Below, in pieces: positions 24,774-31,888 of a stretch of DNA of 31,888 bases. The DNA is taken from the IMG/VR virus record IMGVR_UViG_3300044614_000569, positions 1 through 31,888 of that record, one strand, 5' to 3'. The DNA comes from a virus. The stretch's first letter is position 1. Every line of letters begins with the position of its first letter. The position numbers were made by a program, and so were the translations under genes. A model generated the notes under the pieces. The model was not told the DNA's origin. It saw nothing but the letters and a program-made list of their open reading frames with translations, and searched no databases.

Positions 24774-25558
24774 TGACAAGAAATGACTCAAGACAACCAG
24801 TAGTATCAGAAAATGATATTGACTATACCCTATTTTTAAACAAAAATAAATTTCTTGTTACCAAAAAAGAAGCTCAGGCTGCATATGTAGGTTCAGATTC
24901 TGCCTATGATGATGGGTCAACAAACCCAAACCCAAACCCAAATCCAGAGCCAGAACCTGAGCCTGACCCAAAGCCAAAGCCTATAAAAAAAGATGTCCCA
25001 GATCTTAGTGACATTGAAAGCATTACATTTCAAGAAGACTATGACCCAGCTACTAAGCTAACAACCATGACGGCATTTATTAAAATTAGAAACTCAAGCG
25101 ACAATAAAGAAAACATTGCTGGAGTAGATGCAAGAATATTTGATGCTGCTGCACCTAGAAATGTAAATGAGACACCATCTGGTAACCCACAAAAATTTAT
25201 TGCGCCTACACCAACTGTACCAGCAGTAACATTTAGTAGATATGGAAATAGCAATACATCTCTTGCCTGGGGATGGAATAACTCAACAGGCTTGGGCTCA
25301 TACGAGTCAGTAAGTTATGAATGGATAATTAGCACAACTGCTGGTAAAAATGCAACAGCGCTAGATAACGGAACTAAAGATTTTGTTGCCTCTGCTTCAA
25401 AAACAATTGGAGATAGTGGTAAGAATAGAACATATAGAGTGAGCTCATATGAAGGAGACACATCTGCAACAGCTAGCCCAAGGTGGCTTCGTGTAAGAGC
25501 AGTTGTAGTTGGAACAAATGGAAAGACATACTACTCACAGTATTCTACGCCAAAGTAA
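24773..25558 (+). CDS. Minor tail protein with proline-repeat linker and Fn3-like domain
   Basis: 261 aa. Residues 1-50 form a small head (NDIDYTLFLNKNKFLVTKKEAQAAY). Residues 51-70 are ten X-Pro repeats, (NP)4(EP)3DP(KP)2, a stiff extended linker. The remainder (VPAVTFSRYGNSNTSLAWGW ... SYEWIISTTAG ... WLRVRAVVVGTNGKTYYSQYSTPK) has the strand pattern of a fibronectin type III domain. It lies between hub and fibre genes and is likely a tail-tip spacer or adsorption accessory protein. No catalytic motif is visible. The ATG at 24773 has no ribosome site. Confidence 0.65.
   Translation: MTRNDSRQPVVSENDIDYTLFLNKNKFLVTKKEAQAAYVGSDSAYDDGSTNPNPNPNPEPEPEPDPKPKPIKKDVPDLSDIESITFQEDYDPATKLTTMTAFIKIRNSSDNKENIAGVDARIFDAAAPRNVNETPSGNPQKFIAPTPTVPAVTFSRYGNSNTSLAWGWNNSTGLGSYESVSYEWIISTTAGKNATALDNGTKDFVASASKTIGDSGKNRTYRVSSYEGDTSATASPRWLRVRAVVVGTNGKTYYSQYSTPK
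24923..24982 (+). repeat. Coding tandem repeat giving ten X-Pro dipeptides
   Basis: Starts as AACCCA repeated three times (24923-24940), then degenerates at third positions while the X-Pro pattern is kept through 24982. First residues shift from neutral Asn to acidic Glu/Asp to basic Lys. Confidence 0.9.
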
Positions 25559-25568
25559 TGGAGATAAT

Positions 25569-26501
25569 ATGATAACAGGTACATACATATATTACGAAGA
25601 CGGCAAAGAGATAGGCCGTTCAAAAAATATTATAACAAAGTTTGGTAAAAGATATTTAACTAATCTTCTTGCTGGCAAGGTAGAAACAGCTGATAGAGAT
25701 ATGGCATTTGGAATAGGGTCAACTGCAGCAACGGCGGACGACACAAGATTAGAGTTTGAGTTCTATAGAATACCAGTAGGAATTTATAGCACAGATATAC
25801 AGACTGATACAGATGGAACTACATATGCTGTAGTATATAAAGCAACATTGCCACAAGATGTTTCTGGTGTAATTTCAGAAATTGGAATTTATCCATCAAC
25901 AAGAACATCTTCAAATAATTATGATAGCAAGTTTCTTTCAGAGTTTTCAAGTCCCCTAGACTGGGAAGAGATAGCAGGAGGCAACCCATCCCTTGGCTAT
26001 GTAAATGGAAAAATTGGAGATACCACACTTGAGATGTATTCAGGAACGGGATCATCAAAAGAATATGTGACGTCAGTAATCCCAATTGATTTATCTGGAT
26101 ATTCAAAGCTAGACTCCCTATCTTTTGTTTATTATCAAAACGATTTAAATCTTTCAAATATAAAGATAAGATTCTATAGCGATGTTGACAAGTACTATCA
26201 GATACAGATAACGCCTGCAGGTGGAGTAGGGTATAAAATAGCAGACGAAATATACCTAGAGCAACTATTTGCGGGGGCAATAAATGGACCAGACATATCA
26301 AGCATTAATAGAATTGGAATAGTTGTAACACCAATTAGTGGACAACAGACATCTATTGGCGCAGACGGACTCAGAATAAACGATGAGGATACATTTGATC
26401 CAAACTTTGGTATTATAAGTAGATCAATACTTTCTTCACCACTATACAAAACAACGGGAAGAACAGTAGACGTAGAATACAGATTGGACCTAAACCTATA
26501 A
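25569..26501 (+). CDS. Tail fibre-associated minor tail protein
   Basis: 310 aa from ATG 25569, with GGAG (25560-25563) five bases upstream; the frame is open back to 25509 but that part shadows the previous gene. The first 140 residues (NIITKFGKRYLTNLLAGKV ... DMAFGIGSTAATADDTRLEFEFYRIPV ... VVYKATLPQDVSGVISEIGIYPS) match the N-terminal attachment domain common in tail fibre proteins, with the typical GIGSTA and SEIGIYPS motifs. The C-terminal half (LSEFSSPLDWEEIAGGNPSL ... LDLNL) is beta-sandwich-like (SYQN/IRFYSDVDKYYQIQITPAGG) and may bind carbohydrate. It is probably a fibre base or adaptor for the following fibre. Confidence 0.65.
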   Translation: MITGTYIYYEDGKEIGRSKNIITKFGKRYLTNLLAGKVETADRDMAFGIGSTAATADDTRLEFEFYRIPVGIYSTDIQTDTDGTTYAVVYKATLPQDVSGVISEIGIYPSTRTSSNNYDSKFLSEFSSPLDWEEIAGGNPSLGYVNGKIGDTTLEMYSGTGSSKEYVTSVIPIDLSGYSKLDSLSFVYYQNDLNLSNIKIRFYSDVDKYYQIQITPAGGVGYKIADEIYLEQLFAGAINGPDISSINRIGIVVTPISGQQTSIGADGLRINDEDTFDPNFGIISRSILSSPLYKTTGRTVDVEYRLDLNL

Positions 26502-26502
26502 A

Positions 26503-29500
26503 ATGGCAGAGTATCAGGATTTACTTAAAGACACATCGCAGTCATATGACAACGGCGATTACTTTATTGTAACCATACCAGGCCTGATACCAGGAACTAT
26601 TTATCCATTAGAGTTTAGATGGAAGTATAAGGATGGAACATTTGGAGAAGATTGGTCTGCAGTAAAAGTTATTACCGCACCTGCTGAATCTATTCCACAA
26701 CCACCATCCCCAGCAGTTGTAACATACTCACAGGGAATCATTACAGTAAAATGGGACGGCAAAAATTCTACTGGTGGGTCTTATCCTGCAACATTAGATA
26801 AGATTGAAGTTTACATAAAGTGGGCGGCAGATGCAGATAACCTATATATTAGCAAAGGCTCAATCCCAGCAACAGGTGGATCAATAAATATACCAGTACT
26901 ACCAGGTGACTATAATATAAAGCTAAGGTCAGTATCAAAAACAGGTGCATGGTCTGGGTTTAATCAAGTTGTAAATGTAACAGCAAAAGCAGATGCCCCA
27001 ATAGTTCCAACATCAATTGTCCCAGCATGGTCTGGTACAGACTTTACTATAGGATTTAATTCTAATCCCGCAGCAACAGGAAATGAATATTTGTCTTTCT
27101 ACCTAATTAAGTTAACAGCTAATGATGGTACAACAAGAGACTTTACTTTAAGAGCAACTAACGCTGCATCACAAAAGTTTGCTTTAAGCTTAGCAGAGAA
27201 CACAGCGGCATTTGGTGTCCCACAGACATCATTCTCAGGCTCCGTATCCACAGTAGATGTATATGGCAATATTGGAACAGCTGTAACATTTGGTGCACAT
27301 GTATACGTTAATAACTTACCAGCACCAACAATAACAGTGACAGAGGCAGTCGAAGGCTATACCGTAGCATACACAACACCAGCAGATAAAACATTTAGCA
27401 GCATTGAAATACAAGAAGTAGAGTCAACTGCAACAAATGACCCAGCTTTTGGATATGAGACATGCTTTTCTGGATCATCTAATCCAGTAGTAATAACAAG
27501 AAGTAATCAAAACAAGCGTTGGGTGAGAGCTAGATTTATTGCTAATAACGGAAGTGCTGGACAATACGGAACAGCAGTTTCTGTTACACCTAAATCAGTA
27601 GTTGTTGCAGATTTAATTCCACCAACAAATCCGACAGGAATAGGTGCGGTTGCAACAGTTGATGCTTACGACCAAACTGGATTTAGTTTGTCTTCAAGGA
27701 TTTCTTGGACAGCATCAACAGATACTTCTACAAGAGGTTACAGACTTCGGTGGTCACCAGATAACCCAGCAACAGTGCCAAATCCAAATTGGGAATATGG
27801 ATTTACAAATGCTAGTTCATTTACTGCATCTGGGCTTATTCCAAATGTAACATATTACTATCAAGTTGCATCTGTAGATCAATATAATAATACACAAACA
27901 TACAGCGCAACCCAGACTTTCACAGCTGCAGATTCTGCTGCAACCGCTGTAAATGCTGCAGCAAGATTAAAATCAATATTAGCAATTGGTGGAGCAACAG
28001 GAGACCTGTTTAAGTTTGGAACAGGAATACCTGATTCAATTAATACTTCTATAACAACTACCCCAACAAATTCACCTTCACCAGTTGGCGGATATCATGG
28101 AATACTTTTAAATAAAACGGGAAACAAAAACAACTACTGGCTTACAACAGGACAATTGCGTGTTGGAACAGATACACAGTTTATGTACTTTAATGGAACA
28201 AACCTTTATCTTACTGGAAATATAAATGCAGCAAGCGGATCATTTACTGGTAGCGTTAATATTGCAAACGGTGGCTCATTATATTCTGGTGCAATTGTAG
28301 GTGGAAATTTATCTGGTGCTGGATATATATTAAATTCAAGTGGCCTTACATTTAACTCAGCAGGCACAAATGGTATAACAACTATTAATGGAACTACTGG
28401 TAAGCTCACTACAGCATCTGCTTCTATTGGTAACTGGGATGTAACATCAAGCGCCATATCAAAAACAAGCAGCTCTGGAACATTAACACTTAATTCATCG
28501 ACAGCTCAGATAACAGCAGCTAGCTCAACGTATCAAGCTGGTATAGCTACACCGAATACAAACTCTCCATCTGACATTGTTTTCTGGGCGGGTGGATCAA
28601 GAAGCACATCTGCTCCATTTTATGTAAGAGCAGACGGATCAGTTGTTATGACAAGTGCAACTATTACTGGATACGCACAAGGCAACTTATCTAACTACGC
28701 AACAACTACAGCGCTAAGCACTGGACTTGCTGGCAAAATAAATGCAGCTGGAGCTGCGGCAGATGTTAATAGCAATACTACAACAATTTCTGGTGGCAAG
28801 ATTCGAGCAGGTGTTATAGAGTCTGGTGGATGGATAGCACCAACAACTGGCGTTGGTGGAACATCTCCTTTCTCAGTAAGAGGAATGCAAATAGTTCTTG
28901 ATGGTAATGGATCTATAATAGGACCACAATTTTATATAGACTCCAGTGGAGGCGCTAGATTTAAAGGAAACATAACTGGAGCTACTGGAACATTTAATGG
29001 ATCAGTTTCTGGAGGCTCTTTCACAGCAACAGACGGAACAAATACATTAACAATTGCTGCAAATGGAGCAATATCAAATAGCTCTGGTAAGTTTAGCGTA
29101 TCTTCTGCTGGAGTTTTGCAAGCATCCTCAGTAATAATTTCTGGTGATATAACAGCAAATAATATTACTGCTGGCAGCTCAATATCTGGAGTCACCTTTA
29201 CAGCATCCAAAATGACAGCTGGCGAATCTGGCGATAGCTATTATTTTAATACAAGAATTTCTAAAAATGGTATAGAGTCCGTAGTTGTAAATGCAATAGG
29301 AATTGAATCTAGCAGAACTGGTGGAGTCTCAACACACTGGTATCCTTACTATTCTGGAACTACCGCTAACTTTGATCTTGGAACAATTGCATATCCATGG
29401 AACGATGGAAGATTTGCTGGTTCCATAATGGTTGGATATAGGAGTCAAGATGCAACAGGAACTACATCTCCTGGATCCACAGCAGGACCAAGGATTAAGC

Positions 29501-29910
29501 TAAATGCTACTGGACCAATATTTGCTAACACACTTGGCTTGGGCTCTGGAAATTCAATAGTTCAGGACGCTGGTTTTCTAAGAGTTCAAACATCCAGTTT
29601 AAGATATAAGGAAAACATAAATGAAATTGATAAGTCTGGGTACCTAGATATAATTAATTTATTAAAGCCTGTCACATATAATTATATTGGTGATACTGGA
29701 TATAATGGAAACCCACGTATATTATCTGGTTTGATAGCAGAAGACTTACATGATATTCCACAGTTAAGAACAGTTGTAAATTATAACGAAGAAAATCAGC
29801 CAGACGGCATAGCATACGATAGACTTAATGCTTCACTAATTTTAGCAATACAAGAAATGTCTCAAAAAATAGATGCCCTTTCAAATAGGCTTGACGCCCT
29901 AGAAGGATAA
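26503..29910 (+). CDS. Tail fibre with Fn3 domains and C-terminal S74 self-cleaving chaperone
   Basis: 1135 aa receptor-binding or fibre protein. Residues about 1-480 are tandem Fn3/Ig-type domains; one clear Fn3 is at about 372-476 (LIPPTNPTGIGAV ... NVTYYYQVASVDQYN). Residues about 490-1010 are Gly/Ser/Thr/Asn-rich repeats with the hallmark rhythm of triple-stranded beta-helical fibres (GNITGATGTFNGSVSGGSFT, GDITANNITAGSSISG). The last 105 residues are an intramolecular chaperone of the endosialidase/S74 type: SSLRYKENINEID carries the Ser1031-Lys1036 dyad, followed by ILSGLIAEDL and a final coiled coil (ILAIQEMSQKIDALSNRLDAL). In this family the chaperone trimerises the fibre and cuts itself off just before the Ser. 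ATG 26503 has a weak ribosome site, so coupling to the previous gene is likely. Confidence 0.88.
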   Translation: MAEYQDLLKDTSQSYDNGDYFIVTIPGLIPGTIYPLEFRWKYKDGTFGEDWSAVKVITAPAESIPQPPSPAVVTYSQGIITVKWDGKNSTGGSYPATLDKIEVYIKWAADADNLYISKGSIPATGGSINIPVLPGDYNIKLRSVSKTGAWSGFNQVVNVTAKADAPIVPTSIVPAWSGTDFTIGFNSNPAATGNEYLSFYLIKLTANDGTTRDFTLRATNAASQKFALSLAENTAAFGVPQTSFSGSVSTVDVYGNIGTAVTFGAHVYVNNLPAPTITVTEAVEGYTVAYTTPADKTFSSIEIQEVESTATNDPAFGYETCFSGSSNPVVITRSNQNKRWVRARFIANNGSAGQYGTAVSVTPKSVVVADLIPPTNPTGIGAVATVDAYDQTGFSLSSRISWTASTDTSTRGYRLRWSPDNPATVPNPNWEYGFTNASSFTASGLIPNVTYYYQVASVDQYNNTQTYSATQTFTAADSAATAVNAAARLKSILAIGGATGDLFKFGTGIPDSINTSITTTPTNSPSPVGGYHGILLNKTGNKNNYWLTTGQLRVGTDTQFMYFNGTNLYLTGNINAASGSFTGSVNIANGGSLYSGAIVGGNLSGAGYILNSSGLTFNSAGTNGITTINGTTGKLTTASASIGNWDVTSSAISKTSSSGTLTLNSSTAQITAASSTYQAGIATPNTNSPSDIVFWAGGSRSTSAPFYVRADGSVVMTSATITGYAQGNLSNYATTTALSTGLAGKINAAGAAADVNSNTTTISGGKIRAGVIESGGWIAPTTGVGGTSPFSVRGMQIVLDGNGSIIGPQFYIDSSGGARFKGNITGATGTFNGSVSGGSFTATDGTNTLTIAANGAISNSSGKFSVSSAGVLQASSVIISGDITANNITAGSSISGVTFTASKMTAGESGDSYYFNTRISKNGIESVVVNAIGIESSRTGGVSTHWYPYYSGTTANFDLGTIAYPWNDGRFAGSIMVGYRSQDATGTTSPGSTAGPRIKLNATGPIFANTLGLGSGNSIVQDAGFLRVQTSSLRYKENINEIDKSGYLDIINLLKPVTYNYIGDTGYNGNPRILSGLIAEDLHDIPQLRTVVNYNEENQPDGIAYDRLNASLILAIQEMSQKIDALSNRLDALEG

Positions 29911-29926
29911 TGGTATCCTTATGATA
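29891..29926 (+). promoter_or_regulatory. Promoter with a dyad over the -10 box
   Basis: TTGACG (29891-29896), 17 bases, then TGGTATCCT with -10 TATCCT (29914-29919). A perfect 7-bp inverted repeat AAGGATA/TATCCTT (29903-29909, 29914-29920) covers the -10 box and could be an operator. It overlaps the fibre stop codon. It would transcribe the 49-aa and 149-aa genes. Confidence 0.55.
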
Positions 29927-29943
29927 AGTAGAAAAGGAATAAA

Positions 29944-30093
29944 ATGGATAAAGCAGAACTAGTAGTACAGGCACTACAACAACGTATTGGAGAGCTTGTC
30001 TCAAATTATGAGACACATATAGCAATCCTTCGTGCAGAAATAACTAATTTAACAAACAAGCCTGAAGAAAATACACAGCAAGTAGGAGAGTAA
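29944..30093 (+). CDS. 49-aa coiled-coil protein
   Basis: ATG 29944 with AAAAGGA six bases upstream; 49 residues, beginning MDKAELVVQALQQRIGELV. The heptad pattern over residues 5-38 (VVQALQQRIGELVSNYETHI, then AILRAEITNL) predicts a single amphipathic coiled-coil helix followed by a polar tail (PEENTQQVGE). Its own ribosome site and an upstream promoter candidate support it as a real gene. The stop at 30093 is one base before the next ATG. Small coiled-coil proteins at this position in phages of Gram-positive hosts are usually of unknown function; a fibre-oligomerising or chaperone role is possible. Confidence 0.7.
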   Translation: MDKAELVVQALQQRIGELVSNYETHIAILRAEITNLTNKPEENTQQVGE

Positions 30094-30094
30094 C

Positions 30095-30544
30095 ATGGCA
30101 GACTATACACTTACACCAGTAAATTTTATGGAGGGGGAACCACTAGACCCTAATAAATTAAACATACTTCAGCAAAACATAACAAGTGTTTTTAAGCAGA
30201 ATGCTTCATTGCAGAATGCGACAGTTGGACAGAAGTCTATTAATAGAGTTCCAATTATTGATGCTGGAAGAATACCTGTAAGTGGCGTACAGAAGGGCGT
30301 AGTAAAAGGCTTTCCAATAAACTGGCTGGGCTCCCAGCTATTTGATCTTAGTGGAGAAACAACGCTCCCATATGTTACAGCAATATACCATGGAAACATT
30401 GGTGCAGAAGGATCAAAGGGCAAAAACATTACAATTTCCGTAAACACCCTTAAAGATGATCCAAAGATATTTATCTATTCTGATACAAAGATTGATAATG
30501 GATTTATATCATGGCAAGCAGTTCAATTCAAAACGCTTAGCTAG
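30095..30544 (+). CDS. Small tail-end protein of unknown function
   Basis: 149 aa, with GGAG (30085-30088) before ATG 30095, tightly coupled to the 49-aa gene. The N-terminus (ADYTLTPVNFMEGEPLDPNKLNILQQNITSVFKQNASLQN) starts with a beta segment and a long helix, and resembles an attachment domain of a tail fibre or collar protein. The rest (INRVPIIDAGRIPVSGVQKGVVKGFPINWLGSQLFDLS ... GKNITISVNTLKDDPKIFIYS) is beta-rich, as in a small receptor-binding or tip domain. No enzyme motif is visible. It is the last gene of the tail operon, just before the terminator. Confidence 0.7.
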   Translation: MADYTLTPVNFMEGEPLDPNKLNILQQNITSVFKQNASLQNATVGQKSINRVPIIDAGRIPVSGVQKGVVKGFPINWLGSQLFDLSGETTLPYVTAIYHGNIGAEGSKGKNITISVNTLKDDPKIFIYSDTKIDNGFISWQAVQFKTLS

Positions 30545-30546
30545 TA

Positions 30547-30574
30547 TTGACAACCGCATAAAATATGTTACACT
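30547..30574 (+). promoter_or_regulatory. Strong promoter with perfect -35 box at the structural/regulatory boundary
   Basis: TTGACA (30547-30552), 16 bases, then TGTTACACT with -10 TACACT (30569-30574) in extended form. It is the best -35 in the window and lies three bases after the stop codon at 30544. It would start transcription near 30581. Confidence 0.65.
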
Positions 30575-30587
30575 TACGGTGTAACAT
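30565..30587. repeat. Perfect 9-bp inverted repeat over the -10 box
   Basis: ATGTTACAC (30565-30573) and GTGTAACAT (30579-30587) around TTACG. It covers the -10 box and transcription start and so looks like an operator; as RNA it would also form a hairpin. Confidence 0.8.
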
Positions 30588-30588
30588 C

Positions 30589-30613
30589 AAAGTCACGTAC
30601 CCGTGACTTTTTT
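30589..30613 (+). terminator. Rho-independent terminator ending the tail operon
   Basis: AAAGTCACG (30589-30597) pairs with CGTGACTTT (30602-30610) around TACC, followed by further T to make TTTTTT (30608-30613). It lies only about eight bases downstream of the predicted start of the promoter above. Confidence 0.88.
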
Positions 30614-30629
30614 CGTATAAAGGTAAACA

Positions 30630-31430
30630 ATGAGTAACGATTTAAAATGGATGATATCCTCTGACCAGCAGTTCCCTTATCAAGACGATAAGATGATTGC
30701 TCTATGGTTTAAGGTAATGAAATGGTTTAAGCCAGATGTGGTTGACTATTTGGGAGACACAGATGATCAGGCTTGCTATAGCAAGTACACAGAGGGACGT
30801 TCAGCAGAGTTCTTAAACTATCACAAGACTGAAAGCGGAGATCTCATTGTTCCTATGATGCGTCATGAAGCAAAGGGCGCAAGAGACTTTTATGCAAAGA
30901 CAAGAGAGATGCTGCCAGACGCACAGCTATTCTCAGCACTGGGTAACCATGATATTAGAGTCTTTAATTATGTAGATGCAAAGCTTCCTGAGTATATCAG
31001 TGAGGTTACACCAGAATCCCTATGGAGCTTAGACTCATTAGGATATGAATATATTTACTATAACGAATTGCCAAAGCGCCGATTTGGAGATATCCATGTT
31101 CACCACGGACTCTCAATTGCAGCAACAGGCTCAGTTAGAAAAGACATGGAAGACCTACAGATATCTTTAATTAGAGGGCACTCACATAGAATTGCTTCTC
31201 ATTTAGTTACATATGAATTAAGAAATAATGGCGAGGGTGAAACACTTCGTGGGTATGAACTAGGGCATATGTGTGATGAAAAGTCTGATGGTATGAAGTA
31301 TATGCAGCACCATGACTGGCAAAAAGGATTTGCTATTGCACATATTGTAAATGACTATCCTCACATCAATATGATTCACGTTGCGCCAGACTACTCTTGC
31401 GTAGTTGATGGAAAGGTATTCACACTATAA
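30630..31430 (+). CDS. Calcineurin-like metallophosphoesterase
   Basis: 266 aa, with AAAGG eight bases before ATG 30630. Two-metal phosphoesterase fold: SDQQ (D12), GDTDD (D43, D46), GNHD (N106, H107), HVHHG (H158 region) and GHSH (H184, H186) are all in order. The first motif is usually D-x-H; here Gln14 stands in the His position, which alters one metal ligand. Substrate is not readable; related phage enzymes act on nucleotides, cyclic nucleotides or DNA ends. It begins a new gene group, separated from tail genes by a terminator. Its stop overlaps the next start (TAATG). Confidence 0.88.
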   Translation: MSNDLKWMISSDQQFPYQDDKMIALWFKVMKWFKPDVVDYLGDTDDQACYSKYTEGRSAEFLNYHKTESGDLIVPMMRHEAKGARDFYAKTREMLPDAQLFSALGNHDIRVFNYVDAKLPEYISEVTPESLWSLDSLGYEYIYYNELPKRRFGDIHVHHGLSIAATGSVRKDMEDLQISLIRGHSHRIASHLVTYELRNNGEGETLRGYELGHMCDEKSDGMKYMQHHDWQKGFAIAHIVNDYPHINMIHVAPDYSCVVDGKVFTL

Positions 31431-31615
31431 TGTGGTGCTCTAAATGCGGTGGAAGAGTTTTTGTAGATAGAGTATTTTCTCAAAAGCTACACATGGAAAT
31501 GTTCTGTGTGATGTGTGGAAAACGCTGGATGATTAATAAAGAAACGAGTGCTTTCGGTAAATGGCTAGATCAAGTAGAAAACCTAAATCAAAAGAACTAC
31601 GGTATTTCTTCTTAA
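31430..31615 (+). CDS. Small zinc-ribbon protein
   Basis: 61 aa, in a TAATG overlap with the phosphoesterase. Two CxxC pairs, C3-x2-C6 and C26-x2-C29 (WCSKCGGR ... FCVMCGKRW), form a zinc ribbon, followed by an amphipathic helix FGKWLDQVENLNQKN. Such proteins bind nucleic acid or a partner such as RNA polymerase; the role here is unknown. Confidence 0.75.
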   Translation: MWCSKCGGRVFVDRVFSQKLHMEMFCVMCGKRWMINKETSAFGKWLDQVENLNQKNYGISS

Positions 31616-31888
31616 ATCAAAAGATACACAAGGTTATTAGGTCATCAAGATCAAAAGATGAATTAGTTGCCTGGTGTTATCCAGATAAAAAGAGAATGCT
31701 TTATTCATATTCACAGGTTAAAAAATATATGGAGACTGCCTATAGCGTAAAGCAGGTGGCGGCAATGCTTAATAGGCATAGGGTTACTATTCAAGATTAT
31801 ATCTTGGATGGTAAAGTAATCACTCCACAAAAAATTTATCCTATAGGAGACCCAGAGAATCCTAATTGGTCTAAGTATATGTTTAGCG
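31561..31888 (+). CDS. Helix-turn-helix DNA-binding protein (3' end outside window)
   Basis: Open from ATG 31561 to the right edge (109 residues). A stop codon lies directly before this ATG, so it is the first possible start; it overlaps the zinc-ribbon gene by 55 bases in another frame and has no clear ribosome site, so a later start is possible. N-terminus ARSSRKPKSKELRYFFLNQK is basic. Residues about 61-84 (YSVKQVAAMLNRHRVTIQDY) form a helix-turn-helix of the MerR/excisionase kind, followed by a wing-like ILDGKVITPQKIYPIGDP. A phage gene regulator is likely. Confidence 0.7.
   Translation, partial: MARSSRKPKSKELRYFFLNQKIHKVIRSSRSKDELVAWCYPDKKRMLYSYSQVKKYMETAYSVKQVAAMLNRHRVTIQDYILDGKVITPQKIYPIGDPENPNWSKYMFS

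Noticed and set aside
24923-24982. Short tandem repeat as a CRISPR or origin element
   Set aside because: It is a six-base coding repeat inside a gene without spacers or dyads.
25509-25568. ATG 25509 as start of the fibre-associated protein
   Set aside because: Lies inside the previous gene with odd composition; ATG 25569 has GGAG upstream.
25819-26301. 160-aa antisense frame in the fibre region
   Set aside because: Leu/His/Gln-rich shadow of a well-supported + strand gene.

Overview
This window is a continuous stretch of a tailed double-stranded DNA phage (siphovirus-type) late region. Every convincing gene is on the + strand, packed head to tail with ATGA/TAATG overlaps. It is AT-rich, uses AGA as the default arginine codon and uses TTG starts in several genes. 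The gene order (portal, protease/scaffold, capsid, connectors, tail tube, frameshifted chaperones, tape measure, hub, fibres) is the standard long-tailed phage order. A PBSX-type portal followed by an XkdF-type protease points to a Gram-positive host. My best guess, an inference only, is a low-GC actinobacterial phage of the kind found in freshwater metagenomes. No tRNA, integrase, terminase, lysis or replication gene is visible, and the left and right edges both cut through genes.

Head module (1-7200): a portal protein cut by the left edge; a prohead protease whose C-terminal third looks like an independently translated scaffold with its own ribosome site; the major capsid protein followed by a strong terminator and a new promoter; then a small SAP-like protein, adaptor, stopper, neck protein and tail terminator.

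Tail module (7200-24765): the tail tube gene with its own terminator-promoter pair; tail chaperones G and GT with a canonical -1 slippery heptamer; an 11.3-kb tape measure gene (3759 aa) with many inserted globular segments, including one ADP-ribosyltransferase-like and one kinase-like stretch; then a distal tail protein and a hub that appears split over two genes.

Adsorption module (24765-30544): a proline-linker tail protein possibly read from a leaderless message, a tail-fibre-like protein, an Fn3-rich fibre ending in an S74 self-cleaving chaperone, a 49-aa coiled-coil protein and a small unknown tail protein.

Right end (30544-31888): a promoter, perfect dyad and terminator in 70 bases, then a metallophosphoesterase, a zinc ribbon and a helix-turn-helix protein cut by the right edge, which mark the change from structural to regulatory or early-type genes.

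The most notable items are the nested scaffold start (2369), the slippery site (8378-8384), the domain-loaded tape measure, and the paired terminator-promoter junctions after the two most abundant structural proteins.
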